Shown here: positions 52,077 to 64,000 of the stretch, piece after piece
Layout: every line of letters begins with the position of its first letter
How positions within the stretch are numbered: position 1 is the stretch's first letter
Assembly (NCBI RefSeq): GCF_021155775.2
Contig: NC_060234.1
Location: 32,795,026 to 32,859,025 of the forward strand
Direction: 5' to 3'
DNA: 64,000 nt
Source: Neodiprion pinetum
Lineage: Eukaryota > Arthropoda > Insecta > Hymenoptera > Diprionidae
Notes under the pieces: model-generated
The model's input: the letters and a program-made list of their open reading frames with translations, nothing else
The model's database searches: none
What the model was told of the DNA's origin: nothing
Program-made: the position numbers and the translations under genes

Positions 52077-52279
52077 CGATCGTGACGTCAGAACTGCTGT
52101 GTGTTTCGAGGAATTTGTTCACGTGTAGCCAAACTCTGGGAATCCATTCTACGACTGCAGCCATTTTTGCATTTCGTGTTCCCCCCGATTCCCGCAGTTC
52201 ATGCTCCAGCAGTCTTCGTCGAAGGTAACGTCCCAGGAAACCCTTGACCGGCTCCATGTGGTTAGCGCACAAAACCCAC
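52077..52279 (-). CDS. sick: Neuron navigator exon, AAA+ core (sensor region)
   Basis: The acceptor is CAAAAG. The first base completes the arginine codon left open by the preceding exon, giving HHNFRWVLCANHMEPVKGF across the junction. The rest reads FLGRYLRRRLLEHEL, then EWIPRVWLHVNKFLETHSSSDVTIG, ending one base into a glycine codon before GTTGGT. This is the conserved navigator AAA+ core, with WVLCANH and HSSSDVTIG as landmarks. It has 203 bp, with introns of 149 and 107 bp on either side. Confidence 0.95.
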
Positions 52280-52428
52280 CTTTTGAAATTTATAATGACA
52301 CAAAGTTTTTAAGATCAAATAACTTTGCCGGATTTATGAAATACATCTAGTCATTGCAAGTAGTTGTCAATTTCCCCCCATTTTAACAATGACAAGAGAA
52401 CTTGAAAAGAAAAATTGCTATCATTCAC

Positions 52429-53495
52429 CTAAAATTATGATGTAATTGAAGATTGGTAGTGCTACATGTGGCCTGACTCATGGTGCCAATGATGGCCGGA
52501 CAGGAGGAATGCCTTGTGCCTAGCAGCCCGCTAAACAATTCACCGAGCGATGCGGCATGTTGTAAATTCTCTAGAATGATAACGCGAGGTAGTTCATCGG
52601 CAGCGCTCGAATCGCACCGTTCAGCGATGTGGGCAAGATACTGCCTGAGTTCCTTGCTGGGCTTGTCATCTACGTTTACAGTAGCAACCGACGCAGCATA
52701 CTTCGTCTCGGTGTCGGTGTCGACTAAAGCATGTGCGAGTTTTCCAGCGAGGTAACTCTTGCCAGTGTCACTCGGGCCGCACAATATAACACGGCGATGT
52801 TCCGTGAGGAGTGAAACCAGCCGCTGAACTATGGATCTTGGAATCAAGGTATCGACGGCAAGCCACGAGTAGCCTGACAAAACCAAGTAGATCGTCCTTA
52901 CGTGACCGACCAGGTAACCACACGGCAGTAATTCCGGTAACTGAGAGTCGGCGGTACAGCGGGAAGATTCGCCGAGGTGGTAAGCGGCGATACACTCAAC
53001 TCCGAGGCCGAGATTCGTCACCGGATCTACCCTGGCGACGTACTCTTTGAAGCACCGTCTTACGGTGGCATCGAGAGAATCCCAAGTGGTTTTGTTCGAT
53101 ATACAGACACTGGCGATCACGCAATGAGCCGGCTCGTTCTTTCCGTCTGTCGACGTGTTTCCGATCACGTTCAAATTGAAGCTTCGTTCACTTCCGAGGT
53201 AAACCGCCACGTTGATCCTCTTTCCGTCGGTGTCTTGCTCGATCGGAGGTTCGTTCGTCATCGTCGTCGCTGTCTGAACAACCGAATGTTCCGGAACGGA
53301 TAAATCCTCGAGTTGATCGGTACCCTGGGGATGATTGCCTCCGCTCGACATTGCCGCGACGCTTGAGGCAACCTCGGTCATGCTGAATCTTCGTTCAGGA
53401 TCACTTGGCAACGATGATTGTGAGGAGGTCAAGGATTTCGATGTTACCAAACGCTGGAGACGCTCGTTATTTTGCTTCAAATTCAGCATTTCGTT
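52429..53495 (-). CDS. sick: Neuron navigator exon with P-loop ATPase domain
   Basis: This is the largest exon: 355 complete codons plus two bases. It opens with a coiled-coil remnant (NEMLNLKQNNERLQRLV), continues through a Ser/Thr-rich linker and a globular part (RINVAVYLG...), and reaches the AAA+ ATPase. Walker A is GPSDTGKS at 52778-52755. The Walker B strand is RVIILENL. The family usually has an aspartate where this gene has glutamate. NAV proteins act in neurite outgrowth and cytoskeletal guidance, and Drosophila sickie in axon growth through actin regulation (family knowledge). The exon ends in TTTAG before donor GTGAAT, within the codon of HHNFR. Confidence 0.96.
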
Positions 53496-53927
53496 CTAGA
53501 TGAATAAAGGATAGACTTAGTTAGAAAATATCATTATAACAGGTGCGTGAATAACGCTGGCAATATCCGACCTTCGGACTAGTGTTTGGGCTTCTCAAAC
53601 TCGTGATACTGAACGACCTCGTTTACATATTACATTATGTAAGACGCAGCGCAATTTTGATAATGATATCAAATATCGCGTTTCACGAGTAAAGTCTAAC
53701 GAGACAAAAATAAAAGCTATCAAACTTGTGGCAAAATGGCACATGAAAACAGACGTCATTTGTTATAAACTGTGTGATTTCGCAACGGAGATCAAAGGTG
53801 CGTAAGATAAGAATACATTCATGGTTATGGCGTACGTGCAATAGGTTGAATTATCCCTGACATAAATATATGCAAAGACAGTGACTAGTCACGAGGTCGA
53901 TTCAATAGTCTCCATGTCAATACGTAC

Positions 53928-54575
53928 CCTCATTTTGATAACTGTATCCTTCAGAGATTCTAGCTGATGTGCCGACGAAAGAGCCTCCAACCGAATATCG
54001 GTAAGAACCATGTCTTTCTCCCGTAATTGTTTCTTCAGCTCGTCAACATCCTCATCCTCTTTTTTGTACAACGCAGAACTACTCTTGCTACCCGTCATTC
54101 CGTTTTCATTCTCCGGAGATCTTTGCCCGTTGCTCCTCGGGCCCTGAGTTTGACTTCGAGATTCGTGTTTAGCTGCCGTGGGTAACCTTGGGCTGTTTGG
54201 TGCGCTCATTTCGCCTGGTCCATCCTTGCAATCTTCGGCGTCTGAGACAGAGCCGTGACGGTTTTTCCGCGAGCGAGAGAACGCCTTGGAAAAGGAACTT
54301 CGAAGCCATCCTTTCTTCTTGTGATGACTACTGGCTGAGCAGGCGCTGCTCAAAGAATTCAACGATGTCACGCTGTCCGCTGACAACTGCCTCGCCATTG
54401 AAGACCCTTGATGGTTGCTGTTCGATCCCGTGCACCCGGTTGTGCTTTCCGAATCACCGAGGGTATGTCGACGTCCATTCGTCGCGGCATTTTGATTCGA
54501 CGCATTCAGTCCAGCCTCCGCACTTTGTTTCCTCAGTCGCTCTATCGTATCTCTCAACTCTTGTAGTTCGGAATC
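53928..54575 (-). CDS. sick: Neuron navigator exon, coiled coil and basic Ser-rich region
   Basis: The acceptor TCTCCACAG precedes DSELQELRDTIERLRKQ. The apparent upstream methionine at 54596 lies in the intron. The exon has 216 codons: coiled coil (1-25), low-complexity Asn/Ser region, the conserved basic block KKKGWLRSSFSKAFSRSRK (around residues 85-105), a phospho-prone Ser/Pro region (APNSPRLP), then a second coiled coil, LREKDMVLTDIRLEALSSAHQLESLKDTV. Both the KKKGWLRSSF and LREKDM.LTDIRLEAL blocks are navigator signatures. It ends KMR before GTACGTA. Phase is 0 at both ends. Confidence 0.95.
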
Positions 54576-54806
54576 CTGTGGAGAAAGAAGTGACATTTGT
54601 TACTTATCAGTGAATGGTCACAATGTTTTAAATTGCAAGACAATAGACATCCGATAAGCAAGTATCGGCAGGATTACTTGTCATAATTGACTTTAATTCG
54701 ATGTACCCATCTATAAAAAACTTTTGAACCATTGATTCAACACAAATGTGTTGCAAGAGATCCTCCAGCATCTGAGGTTCTTAAAAATACACCCATACGC
54801 AACAAC

Positions 54807-55068
54807 CAGGCCTGGATTAAGGGAATGGGGCCGAAACCCCGGACCCCGCCTTGATTGGGGCCCCGTCTTTGAAGATACAAAATTTCTCATACAAACCGAT
54901 GATTTCAATAAATCTCATTATCAATGACGATAAAAAAATGTTCGATATCAACATATTTACTGTATACGATAAAAGCGCGAGCAGGAGGTGAATTGTATTT
55001 TATGGAAAATTATGAATTAATTTTCGGAATTCTTTTTATTAAGTAAAAATTCTTTATGCGGGGCCCTG
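54807..55068. mobile_element. Possible hAT-like MITE remnant in a navigator intron
   Basis: One end reads CAGGCCTGGATTAAGG followed by GGGGCC/CCCCGG-rich sequence. The other end, in inverted orientation, reads CAGGGCCCCGC. CAGG-GGGGCC termini are typical of hAT-derived elements and their short relatives. The two ends pair only weakly and I find no matching 8-bp target duplication, so this may be a decayed or partial copy. There is no coding frame inside. Confidence 0.3.
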
Positions 55069-55399
55069 CAAAGCTGATTTCTACATGGGAATAAACTGCA
55101 GAACTTGGTATGAGTGTAACGTTTTCGAGGAAACGAAAATCTATTTTTGTTATATTTTACCTTGTATACGTGTCAGAAACAATTTCTTTCTACTAACCTA
55201 AAATCTTCTCCTCACGATACAAGATAAGCAATCCTCGCGCAACAATGTAATTAACGTTTTAAAAATAAAATGTACCGATGAACGTATATTGTTCCTAATC
55301 AGTACAACATCATCGAGTTCGAAAAATGATGACAGTAAAACGAATTCTTTAAGTAGGCCCCGAACGCTATAAATACTGAAGTAAAATCGTTCAATAGAT

Positions 55400-55405
55400 T
55401 TTATT
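55400..55405 (-). terminator. Poly(A) signal AATAAA for the alternative terminal exon
   Basis: An exact minus-strand AATAAA, 187 nt past the TAA stop at 55594-55592. The spacing suits a short 3' UTR for the isoform ending in this exon. A chance match is possible in AT-rich sequence. Confidence 0.4.
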
Positions 55406-55591
55406 CTATGGCTCTATTACAGTTGTTATATGCCAGACGCAGTTATGATAAGTGTACGGGTTTATGAATAAGCTTCCACGTGCATGAGTATTTAAAAAAG
55501 TCGACGAACTGCTATGACATTATCCAGAACGTTACTATCATTTTAAGAAAGTGTTTAAACTCGATGCCTTAATTATTTTCACTGTCGCTGA

Positions 55592-56749
55592 TTATTTTTG
55601 TGTGACATTGGATTTTCCATGGATAGGACAAGGCTCATTATTGTGACAACAGGAACAAATTTCGGAGTGACTGGTGACAGAATCGCTGCTCCATGAGTCA
55701 GCCATGCTATATAGTTGTCTCGTGGACTTCGAGCTCGGATCCAGGGGCTTGTCAGCCTTGTCGTCTTGAGGAGTAGTCATAGTGGGTGATTTCCTTAATC
55801 CTCCAATGCCCAAAGCTCCGCCAGCATTTACTATGGCTACGGGAAGCAGATTCCGGTTCGGCACCAGCTGCGTCTTTGCATTGGGATTGGACAGGAGCTC
55901 AGGTTTACGGGATACTCTTCTCAAGCTACGATCCAGTTTCGAGCTGTAACCGATAAGACTGCCCGCGGTTATTTGACCGTCCAACGCCTCGAAAATTTCC
56001 ATCTTTTTCTGAGAGTAGTTGACATTATTTAAAGCGTCTTTTCCTGCTGACGCTCCTCCTTCTAATTTTTTCGTCTCCGAAGGACCAGACGTCCTTCTAA
56101 CATTGGCAGAAGCTGAGCAAGGTGGCATTTTGAGACGCATGATTCTATCGTCCTCTGAGAGGGTAGGTATTAACATAGGGATAGCAGAAGGCGAAATGAT
56201 CTGATTTAATCCGGGGACTAAGGGATTGTCGGTGGCGCCTAGATCTTCGAGTCGTGAATAGTGGTTGGTTTTTTGTTGGCGATTCGGATTCCTGGGATCA
56301 CGCTTAGGATTTTTCGGATCCTGGGTAACAGTATCTGAAGGTAATTTACCACCGGACTCTTGCGGTACGGATTGCTCATCATTTCTGGGTGAATTGATAC
56401 TCGACCGCTGGCCACTTCTGAAGATTGTTGCTATCGCTTCCGTAGCCCTCCTCCATGCGTTGATTGGAGAGTATCCAGAGACCTGGTGATCTGAATCATA
56501 CCGATTCTTTTTAACTGTAGTAGTTTTTGAATCCTCTACTACAGACCCTGCAAGATTTTCTGTCGTTCTAGGCGCCGCAACGAGGGAGCGACTCGTTTCC
56601 TGTAGGATAGCTGCACTTTCGTCCGCTCTGACATTCTGCTGGTATTCGGGATCTGTCATGTCAGTGGTACTCAAGGCTCTTTTCAGCTCAATAGCGGAGG
56701 GCTTTGGTCCATTGCAGGACGATCCACATCGATTAGCATTTTCGGAAAA
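55592..56749 (-). CDS. sick: Candidate alternative terminal exon of the navigator gene (385 codons, no AAA+)
   Basis: The frame is open from an acceptor (AAATTTCAG, exon start 56749, FSENANRCGSSCNGPK) to TAA at 55594-55592, with no internal stop. It is in phase 0, so it would splice directly to the exon ending ...TATAEKK at 57446. It carries a Ser/Pro/Asn-rich, probably disordered sequence with basic patches (KNPKRDPRNPNRQQK) and ends in a compact Cys/His cluster, CSCCHNNEPCPIHG, that could bind metal. I see no strong splice donor before the stop. An isoform ending here would lack the basic block and the AAA+ domain. It could instead be a separate nested gene, but then the open frame from the acceptor would be coincidence. 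I do not recognise the exon in known navigators. Confidence 0.6.
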   Translation of the reverse strand, partial: FSENANRCGSSCNGPKPSAIELKRALSTTDMTDPEYQQNVRADESAAILQETSRSLVAAPRTTENLAGSVVEDSKTTTVKKNRYDSDHQVSGYSPINAWRRATEAIATIFRSGQRSSINSPRNDEQSVPQESGGKLPSDTVTQDPKNPKRDPRNPNRQQKTNHYSRLEDLGATDNPLVPGLNQIISPSAIPMLIPTLSEDDRIMRLKMPPCSASANVRRTSGPSETKKLEGGASAGKDALNNVNYSQKKMEIFEALDGQITAGSLIGYSSKLDRSLRRVSRKPELLSNPNAKTQLVPNRNLLPVAIVNAGGALGIGGLRKSPTMTTPQDDKADKPLDPSSKSTRQLYSMADSWSSDSVTSHSEICSCCHNNEPCPIHGKSNVTQK

Positions 56750-57445
56750 CTGAAATTTTTCAAGTTAGAGTTGCTCGGAGCTTATCTTGATCATTTCATA
56801 ACGTGTTTTATTTAATTTTGTCATCAAAGCTTGCCGAAATTTATATGTTTCTAATTTTGAGGTTTCTTTTCGGCACCGCAACGATTCTGCGGAATAAGAT
56901 CTTACTTCTTTTGACATTCTATCTTTTGTTTTTCATACAGAACTTGGTTCAGATTACAGCGTAAAAACTCAGCCGGCCACGAAGATCTTTTCAGCTTCAA
57001 TTTTCAGCCACATAACTGATACAGTAATGACGATGCAATCTGGCGGCACAAAATATTTCACAAATAGTATTCCAGACGAAATTCATGCTCTCTCGTTCCA
57101 TTCACCAGATGGTATTACCCGCCGTCAGATTTTTTCCTCCCGCCAACAAGTAACTTATATCTCCGCACGCTGCAGCCCAACATTGAACACATGTTACTTA
57201 CTCCCCATGTAACGAAAACCATTCTCCCAGTCAACCGCAGCGTGTTGAAGTTGCTTACTAGATTGTCAACCACGCCAATGATAAAACTTGGGAGTACAAT
57301 TACGCAGCAGTGATACAAACGTAGTACTCGTGGCGGCGTGCATTATCCACGAGTCGTGAACTCCGCTTGAACTGCAACTTGAACCTTGGTGAAGCCGACG
57401 CGTGCGCCTGCGGTATAAATTTATGCGGTGAAATTGAATAATTAC

Positions 57446-57529
57446 CTTTTTCTCGGCGGTGGCGGTGAGATACTGCAGCCTCTGGGTCATGTTGGACAGG
57501 GACTGTTCGAAGGCAGATACAACGTGGGC
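57446..57529 (-). CDS. sick: Neuron navigator exon, coiled coil (28 codons)
   Basis: Bounded by GTTACAG and GTAATT, this 84-bp exon encodes AHVVSAFEQSLSNMTQRL followed by QYLTATAEKK. The AH(V)..AFEQSL..M..RLQ.LTATAE motif is a signature of the navigator coiled coil. In relatives it is followed by DSEL.ELR.TI, which is exactly how the exon at 54575 starts. Both ends are in phase 0. It is too short to stand out as an ORF. Confidence 0.93.
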
Positions 57530-60500
57530 CTGTAACAGGAAGAGAAATAAAAATATTTAAAAGGCTGATATTACGCCCGAGAGAATAGCAGTTATTTTAT
57601 TCAAGTCCCGTATCCCAGCGTGGATATTGATGAACGAGACTGTGGATCTAAGATCTAGTGTAAATCTAGCGTATAAAATATTTTAAAATATTCGACACGT
57701 TCCCGTTGATCCCAGTTTGTTTATTTTTCGTTCAGAATTCGTCGTGGAATCGGAGAAAATTATACGGTTCGGAACATAGGGCCGTACGCAGTTGCACACG
57801 TGTTCGCAGGTTGTCGTTAGCACGTTAAAACGAATGAAAAAAATCCATTGGCGCACCCGGCCTCGGGCCCTGGGCTTTCAGGGCTGGGAGAGTCGGACGC
57901 GTAGCGTGGTAAGGTCCGGCAGGCCACTGTATGTGTACCGCAAGTCCCTAGGTCCGGACGTGTAATTACGATGATATTTCCCAACAGTGGGGCCTGACAG
58001 CAATAAGATAAGCAGCCGCTGTCAGGTGTATAAGACGCGCTCTAAAACCAGTCGCAAGATGAATCTGACTAAACTAGACCGACTTAAATTACTCCGTGGC
58101 TTTTTCACATCATCTTTTTATTGATTTTTCTTTGTGATTTCTCCACCAGCTGTATTCGATTCACTCTGGCTCGGGTTTGTATCGGCATCGAAGCCAGACC
58201 GTACCTTGCGTGTATGCGTATATAAAGTAATAGACAATGATAACCATTCGCGGTGCGGTAATCTACTTTATTTTCGTCCAAAGTTATAGATTCTATTTTT
58301 TCTCAAGAGGCATAGTACAAGCGAGAGGAGCCAAGTCGTAGTTCGTTATCTGAATGATTTCTTCGGTTGGAAATAGAAAATTTGATATAGAACCTGAGAA
58401 CCTCTTGTGGTTCAGTGAACCCGCTGCGAACAGACTAATGCTCGTGCAATGAACGTAATCCTCAAGACGTAGTATTATAACACGTTAAGCATTAAAAGCT
58501 ATCCATTCAAAGATATTGCGCCACTTTGGATATGTTACTGTTTCGATTCTGGGTACTGTAATGCAATGTGAATATAAACATAATCGGGCAGAGCGCAGGT
58601 AAAAGGAAAACACATTATCTTCGTATGTTCATACCTGTGTAGACTCGGTTAGTTATAGAATTTTGACAGTTGTCGCTGCAATTGAAAGAATGATTCACTA
58701 ATAAAGAACGGAGAACAAAGTGCAGTAAAACCGTTCCGGAGAAACATACTAACAATGAGAAACGCCGGTATGCACAGTCACCGAGGCGCCTCGCACAGTC
58801 TACGCTAGTCAGGCCTGTCAGCTTTTTCTGGTACCTACCAGCGTTTTTAGCTTCTGATTATGACCGGCTTTAATGAAGTAATCAACTCGTAAACATCCTG
58901 TCTATACCACCGAGGTCTATTTATTGGCCTGCGCTCTGATGACCTATTCGACGTCTCGCCAGACCTTCAAGTCTGGCTGTTTTTTATTCAACAATTCATC
59001 GGTAAATTTAATTTCCACGATGGGCATGACAAGCCTTGCGACGAGCGTACCCGGATCTGCTCTGTGCTTGGACCGAGAAATAATGGCGCTGGCAACTCTG
59101 TATTACTTCTTGCACTCCAATGGTCCAGTATAAGCTCTTGGTAATAAGAAAAACCGTATCAAATTGTTCGTGCTAGTCTGGCAAGACGCTGCATCAGTGG
59201 GCGACTGACCCAAACCGGCGCCCACGCGCCGCGACGCACCGCCACACCGATTGAAATTTCTGTATGTAAACATATTACATACATGTATCCTCGGTGAATG
59301 CATGCTCCCTCCATATACATGTACTATAAACATACGTGGATAGATGGTCCATTTTCTATTTGAAAGGTGTAAGGAAATAAGATGTATACAATAACGGTAC
59401 GCGTAACATCTGGATATCAGTTTCTGATATCAAATTGCTCCTGCGGCAGTCGATACCTACCTCATTTGTTGCTAGTTGACTAGTTTCAAGAAATTATCAC
59501 CTGGACGCTGTGATATTTAGATGTAGAATACAGCTGATATCCTCGAAGGAATAGCGGTTAAAAGTCGGAAAAACTGTATCGATTCTGGATCGTGTTGGTT
59601 CGAGAAAGGATCATGCGGTGGGCCGCGGTTTGAAACTGATTCCCCCGACTGTCTTCTGGATAATTTTTCAAATTCTCACGGAATGTGGGAATATACCGGA
59701 TCATGGATTGAATTAAGTATTATACGCCGCTGCTACGAAAGATCTGTGGAATAAGGATCCCAAGTACCACATTTACGTCCTATCTTTCAACATTCCTGGA
59801 ACTTTACGACGGTGACTCAAATGCAAACTGTGTGTTATGGACAAATTCATCGACCACAGATCGTTGCAGGGAATGAAACGTGAACACTGTACCGTGACGT
59901 GGGGGCTCAATCTGATATCTAATCTCGAACACACACGGCGATCCATGAAAAGCGTTGACGTCTATTTCCTCCTACGCTTAACCGAAAACCCGTTTCAATC
60001 GAATCTTTTCATGTTAATTTAGCACCGATCGGTGTCACGTTCCGATTCACGTGAACTTGAGTGCAACCAAGCCGATTGTGACTTGGACAGCTGTTTTTCA
60101 CTTCCTAAATATTTTTCTGCTATGGACCTCTCGAGACCGATGACTGCGAGAACTGTTGATAGTTTCTTTTTGTTTGCCTCTTTCTGCGGTCTTCTTTAAG
60201 AGGATCTTTTTTACAGCGATGAGGCATCGAGTTTCGTACATGTATGTGATGTAAGTATGGTAAGGCGAGGACCCAAGAACGTGTAGCGAAAGGTCTGATT
60301 GAGAATTGAGATCGTATGTCGTGGTCGTCATGAGTGGGTAAGATAATTGGAATTGCGTAACTAGCGAAGCCTAGTTTCGTTTAATATTCAGCTATACGAG
60401 GAGACGAACCCAGATGACTACGTAATTCACTCAGCTGGCTACTGTACCATGTCCATACGTCTGTATGTACCGACGGATTCTATTCTATCAACAATAGGTT

Positions 60501-63500
60501 GCAATTTACAAATTTACGGCCGCACCCACAGCATTTGTTCGTATTCAAAGGTATTATAAATATACGTAAGTACACGCGGATATAGCCACCATAAATGAAT
60601 AAGATAACTGCACAAGAAGCGCAAGGATCGACGGAGATACCGTGAGTTTCGGATCGAGTCAGATGTCATAGGCAAAGTATGTAAGCCGGGAGACACATCC
60701 TTGACTCACTGTCTCTGCTGTTGTTATAGTATTCATAATTCCAACGTTCGATTGACGAGATAGACTCAAGCCTTCAGAGCCCGCGACTTAGTGCATGTAT
60801 AGTTTCGAAAATTGCTAGTTGGCCACACGATATCATGCATACCACAATCTATAGAGAAAGTATACGATAGTTATAATACCCACGTGGTTGTTAGGTATCA
60901 CCCTGTTCGGTAAAATTCAAGAGAATCAATCAGCAGCTGTCATACTGCTGCGCGTATTCAGATTGTAGCGAAATTCATTTTGTAACAACACGATTCAACC
61001 AAATCAATTCAAAGGATAATGAGAACTTAAATTTCACGCACGGAGCGTATTGCAACATCATCGTCGCCATCTCGATGATGATTATCGAATAAAATTCAAC
61101 GATAGTGGAAAGATGGCTTGCACAATCAACGTCAAACATTGCAGTTCCCGTATCCTTTGCATTACCTTATACTTTATTCCACGTCTTACCGAGTTCTCAT
61201 AAAAGGCCAATGACACCTTCTTAGCAGTAGAATGTTGAGAACATCGTGAGTACGCCGTATAGCTTCTAGCGATAAGTGACCTTTGGAAAATTTTAAGTCG
61301 CATGAAATATTTTTGGTTCGTTTACTTTAATGGGTAAGCGAAAAAGGGTTCGAGAATGGCACTTAGTCTGGGTCCATGATCGCCGAATATTTGTGTATAT
61401 AATGAATCAACCGTAGGAATGTGTCCGACCAAATGGATAATTTGCTTAGGCACGAGAGTTGTTTACACGGAGTGCAGTTTTGGTTTTCGTTATCGCGCCT
61501 CTAGCCAAACACGACCTTCTGGATCGAGTTAAGACTTCTGCTACATAAACGAATGAAAGATACAGTCGCATATGGCTGAGGGATATTTGCGTAAGCTGAG
61601 TCCATAATACAGTTTTAAAAATGGTACCACCCACGTGCATAATAATAAACTCTTCGATTTTCGTGGTAGCTTTTTAAGCGGTCACGAACGATTGCTCAAA
61701 CTTCACGAATCGTGACCTCGTCGACTCTAATTTGGATTCAAAATAAGTTTAATCAAAGTGCACAAAGAAATGGATATCTCGGAGTGATGGAAACAAGGCC
61801 CCACTAACATTCACTCATCCCACATTCGGAGTTAATTTTCCACCAACGTATAAACATTTTATTTGTTTTTCGCGACTCGTTTCCGGTTCCACCGAAGAGT
61901 TGAGAAAAAAAACGTACCTAGAGAGTAGGGTAGGAATTGTGACTTTAGATGACCGTGACATATCATTTGCTGCGTAGCAGCCAACGAAACTGAAGGTAAG
62001 AAACGTCCGTTTTTTGAACGGCTGACCTTCCAAATATTTTCAAGATGTTGCGCTGAAATGAACGACGCATACATCACGTCAGAAAACGTGCAAATAATGC
62101 ACTTACAACGACGCAGCTGCATCGCGGTGAAATTATAGTCACAAAACCAAGTCTCGAGATACGGTCTCTTAACTCTCGATTCACCCACAAGGCAGCATTC
62201 ACACTAAAATTGAGGAGAATTTACATGGATGAACGCGGGAGCACTTCGGCATAACGATAAACAACCTACGATGTTTCTCTGACGGCTGTACCATCATAAA
62301 ATCAGTATGCAACGTCAATGCACACCAGCATGCGCGACACGATGCGATGGGAAGTTTTTAAGCCCATTGTGAATTGATACAACACAGGTGTGTTCGATAG
62401 TTGGTATTCCTAAGCCGCGACAAAACTGTACTACCGACATTTCCTGTCGCGGACAATACTCGTGAGTCCGTTTTTTGATACGGAATATCTGATGATCTGG
62501 CTCTGAACGATCGTTTAAAAGTGGCATTGATCAGAGTATGAGAGTAAAGCTATAAAGTTATACACTTCGATCGTCCGATCGTTTGATCGTTCGGTGTGAA
62601 GGCACCCGAGCCATGGTGGAGGTTACGGAGTGTTAACTGGAGTAACAGTTCCCAGGCCACAGAGGACTGGCGTGAAACATTATCTCAGAGTTACATGCGT
62701 GCGTTGCCTCTACGGGCTACAGACGCGCGAAGAAAGATACGGATGCGCAAGAGGCAACCCACCAGAAGCTCTCGTATGTGTGTGTGAGTCGCGTCGGTCT
62801 TGCCATCAAGGATGAACACGTGGTTGCCATCTTGACAGCGCCCTGACGAAGTTAATGGGATTAGATGCGCGTTATATACGAAATAATTAGAGACATGATG
62901 TCACCCATGGGCTGTCCGCGGAATCGGAATCGGTGAGCTGCGGACCATGGCCCTGCAGGCAGGAGTATAAGGGCGTCCACGCAAACTCGGGCCCTACATC
63001 ATCTGGTTAGCTGTTTCTTGTCCTACGTGGGACGCGTTGCACGAGTACGAAAACCCGGGACGTACGTGCGTGTTATGAAATAAATCTTTGGTCGGTTGGT
63101 CGGTAACCGAAAGAAGCAGCAGCCATGCACACGCGACATGCCACTCCCGTTGTCCCACGCCCGTGGTCGCACTTACGAATTACACGATAAATTCTGCCCA
63201 TCCGTTGATGTGAAATCGTCTGATTTTACAGAATTTGCGCCAATGAACAGTGCTCAAGGAGCTCGGAGAGATCTTCGCTTCCGAACGTATGTATGCGACA
63301 GAAGTAGAAATGCCCTGTAATGTGCTCCTGAAATAAGTAAATAGAATGCAAGGAGGAGGCACTGCAACTACTTCTAATTATTCAATCAGATCTATTGTTC
63401 AGTCGGAGAGATGAGCATCGCATACTCAACCCACACATCCATCTCGGTTCCGACGCTCGCGTGTACCCACTTCGTTCTCCAAGTACACGAACAAGCAAGG

Positions 63501-64000
63501 CTGGAAGTGTGGTATAATGTATAAGTAGGGCTTGGCCAGAGAGAGTCCTATACGAAGGCGGCGCAGAGGTCATCATCAATTCTCCCCGTTTGTCCGTTGG
63601 TTTGATTTAATGTTTCCAAGTTGCGTCGGTAGTCCAACAACGAGAGAATTCTCATATGGCTATAGACACGACGTACGGTTACGATTAGAAAAAGAAATTG
63701 GTAGCGCTGCCAGAAGTGAGATCCCCGAAGACTTCGGTTCCCTTTTTTAAGGCTACATTGTGTTCAGCTTGATAATAGACGATTGTTTCTCAATTTAACA
63801 AGATGCAAGAATAATAGTATTCCAACGGATCATACAGGCAAGAAGCAACGCGGCTACCTGCTGTTGTACAATGTACCTACTTCAGACTTACCGGCTTACT
63901 CATAATACATACTTAGTTTTCTTTCATACACGTTGAATAAAATACTTATACAGTGACACGTTTACGAAGCAGCTAAGGTATTTACACAGTTGTTATACCG
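57530..64000 (-). other. sick: Probable large upstream intron of the navigator gene
   Basis: In relatives the next upstream exon encodes a coiled coil with an EQIRKLRRELD-type sequence. I could not find it on the minus strand up to the window edge, so the 5' part of the gene, including any calponin-homology domain, should lie beyond 64 kb. A GC-richer patch occurs at about 57,850-57,960. No other gene, repeat array or RNA could be supported. Confidence 0.5.

Noticed and set aside
52480..53303. Plus-strand ORFs opposite the navigator ATPase exon
   Set aside because: Antisense shadows of the real coding exon.
54576..54596. Methionine at 54596 as a start codon for the coiled-coil exon
   Set aside because: It lies in the pyrimidine-rich intron end before TCCACAG. 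The exon starts at DSEL, as family alignment expects.

Overview
The window looks like nuclear DNA of an insect or close arthropod relative. It has long AT-rich non-coding stretches, GT-AG introns, and one gene clearly recognisable at the protein level. Hymenoptera is a guess only; nothing here fixes the species.

Gene content: the only gene I can assign with confidence is on the minus strand at about 51.2-57.5 kb. It is the 3' half of a neuron navigator (NAV1/2/3; Drosophila sickie) orthologue. Six exons (57529-57446, 54575-53928, 53495-52429, 52279-52077, 51969-51605, 51325-51161) join through GT-AG introns with consistent phases. They give 843 residues covering coiled-coil, basic/serine-rich and P-loop AAA+ parts and ending in ESTL-stop. 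The 5' half lies beyond 64 kb. A phase-compatible exon with its own stop and poly(A) signal (56749-55592) sits in the second-last large intron and would make an AAA-less isoform. An unassigned 90-residue ORF lies at 614-886.

Repeat locus, 7.06-21.8 kb: this is the most unusual part. A near-perfect inverted repeat (left arm 10,673-15,823, right arm 15,880-21,170) has arms of about 5.2 kb separated by only about 56 bp. The centre is a G-rich tract facing a C-rich tract. Each arm carries a 115-bp tandem array (9 copies), a 164-bp tandem array (4 copies left, 5 right), and exon-like GGTGGT/GAGGAGGAC cassettes bounded by splice-site-like motifs. Older, more diverged copies flank it: copy A (7.06-9.16 kb, plus) and copy C (21.17-21.78 kb, minus). 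A second, smaller inverted repeat of GGAGTA-type hexamers lies at 9.19-9.56 kb, and 1.5 copies of a 341-bp satellite unit abut the left palindrome edge. No transposase or reverse transcriptase reading frame was seen.

The rest (0.9-7.06 kb, 21.8-48.6 kb, 57.5-64 kb) holds no gene I can support. The 21.8-51.1 kb part is downstream of the navigator gene and grades into its AT-rich probable 3' UTR. The 57.5-64 kb part is most simply an intron of that gene.
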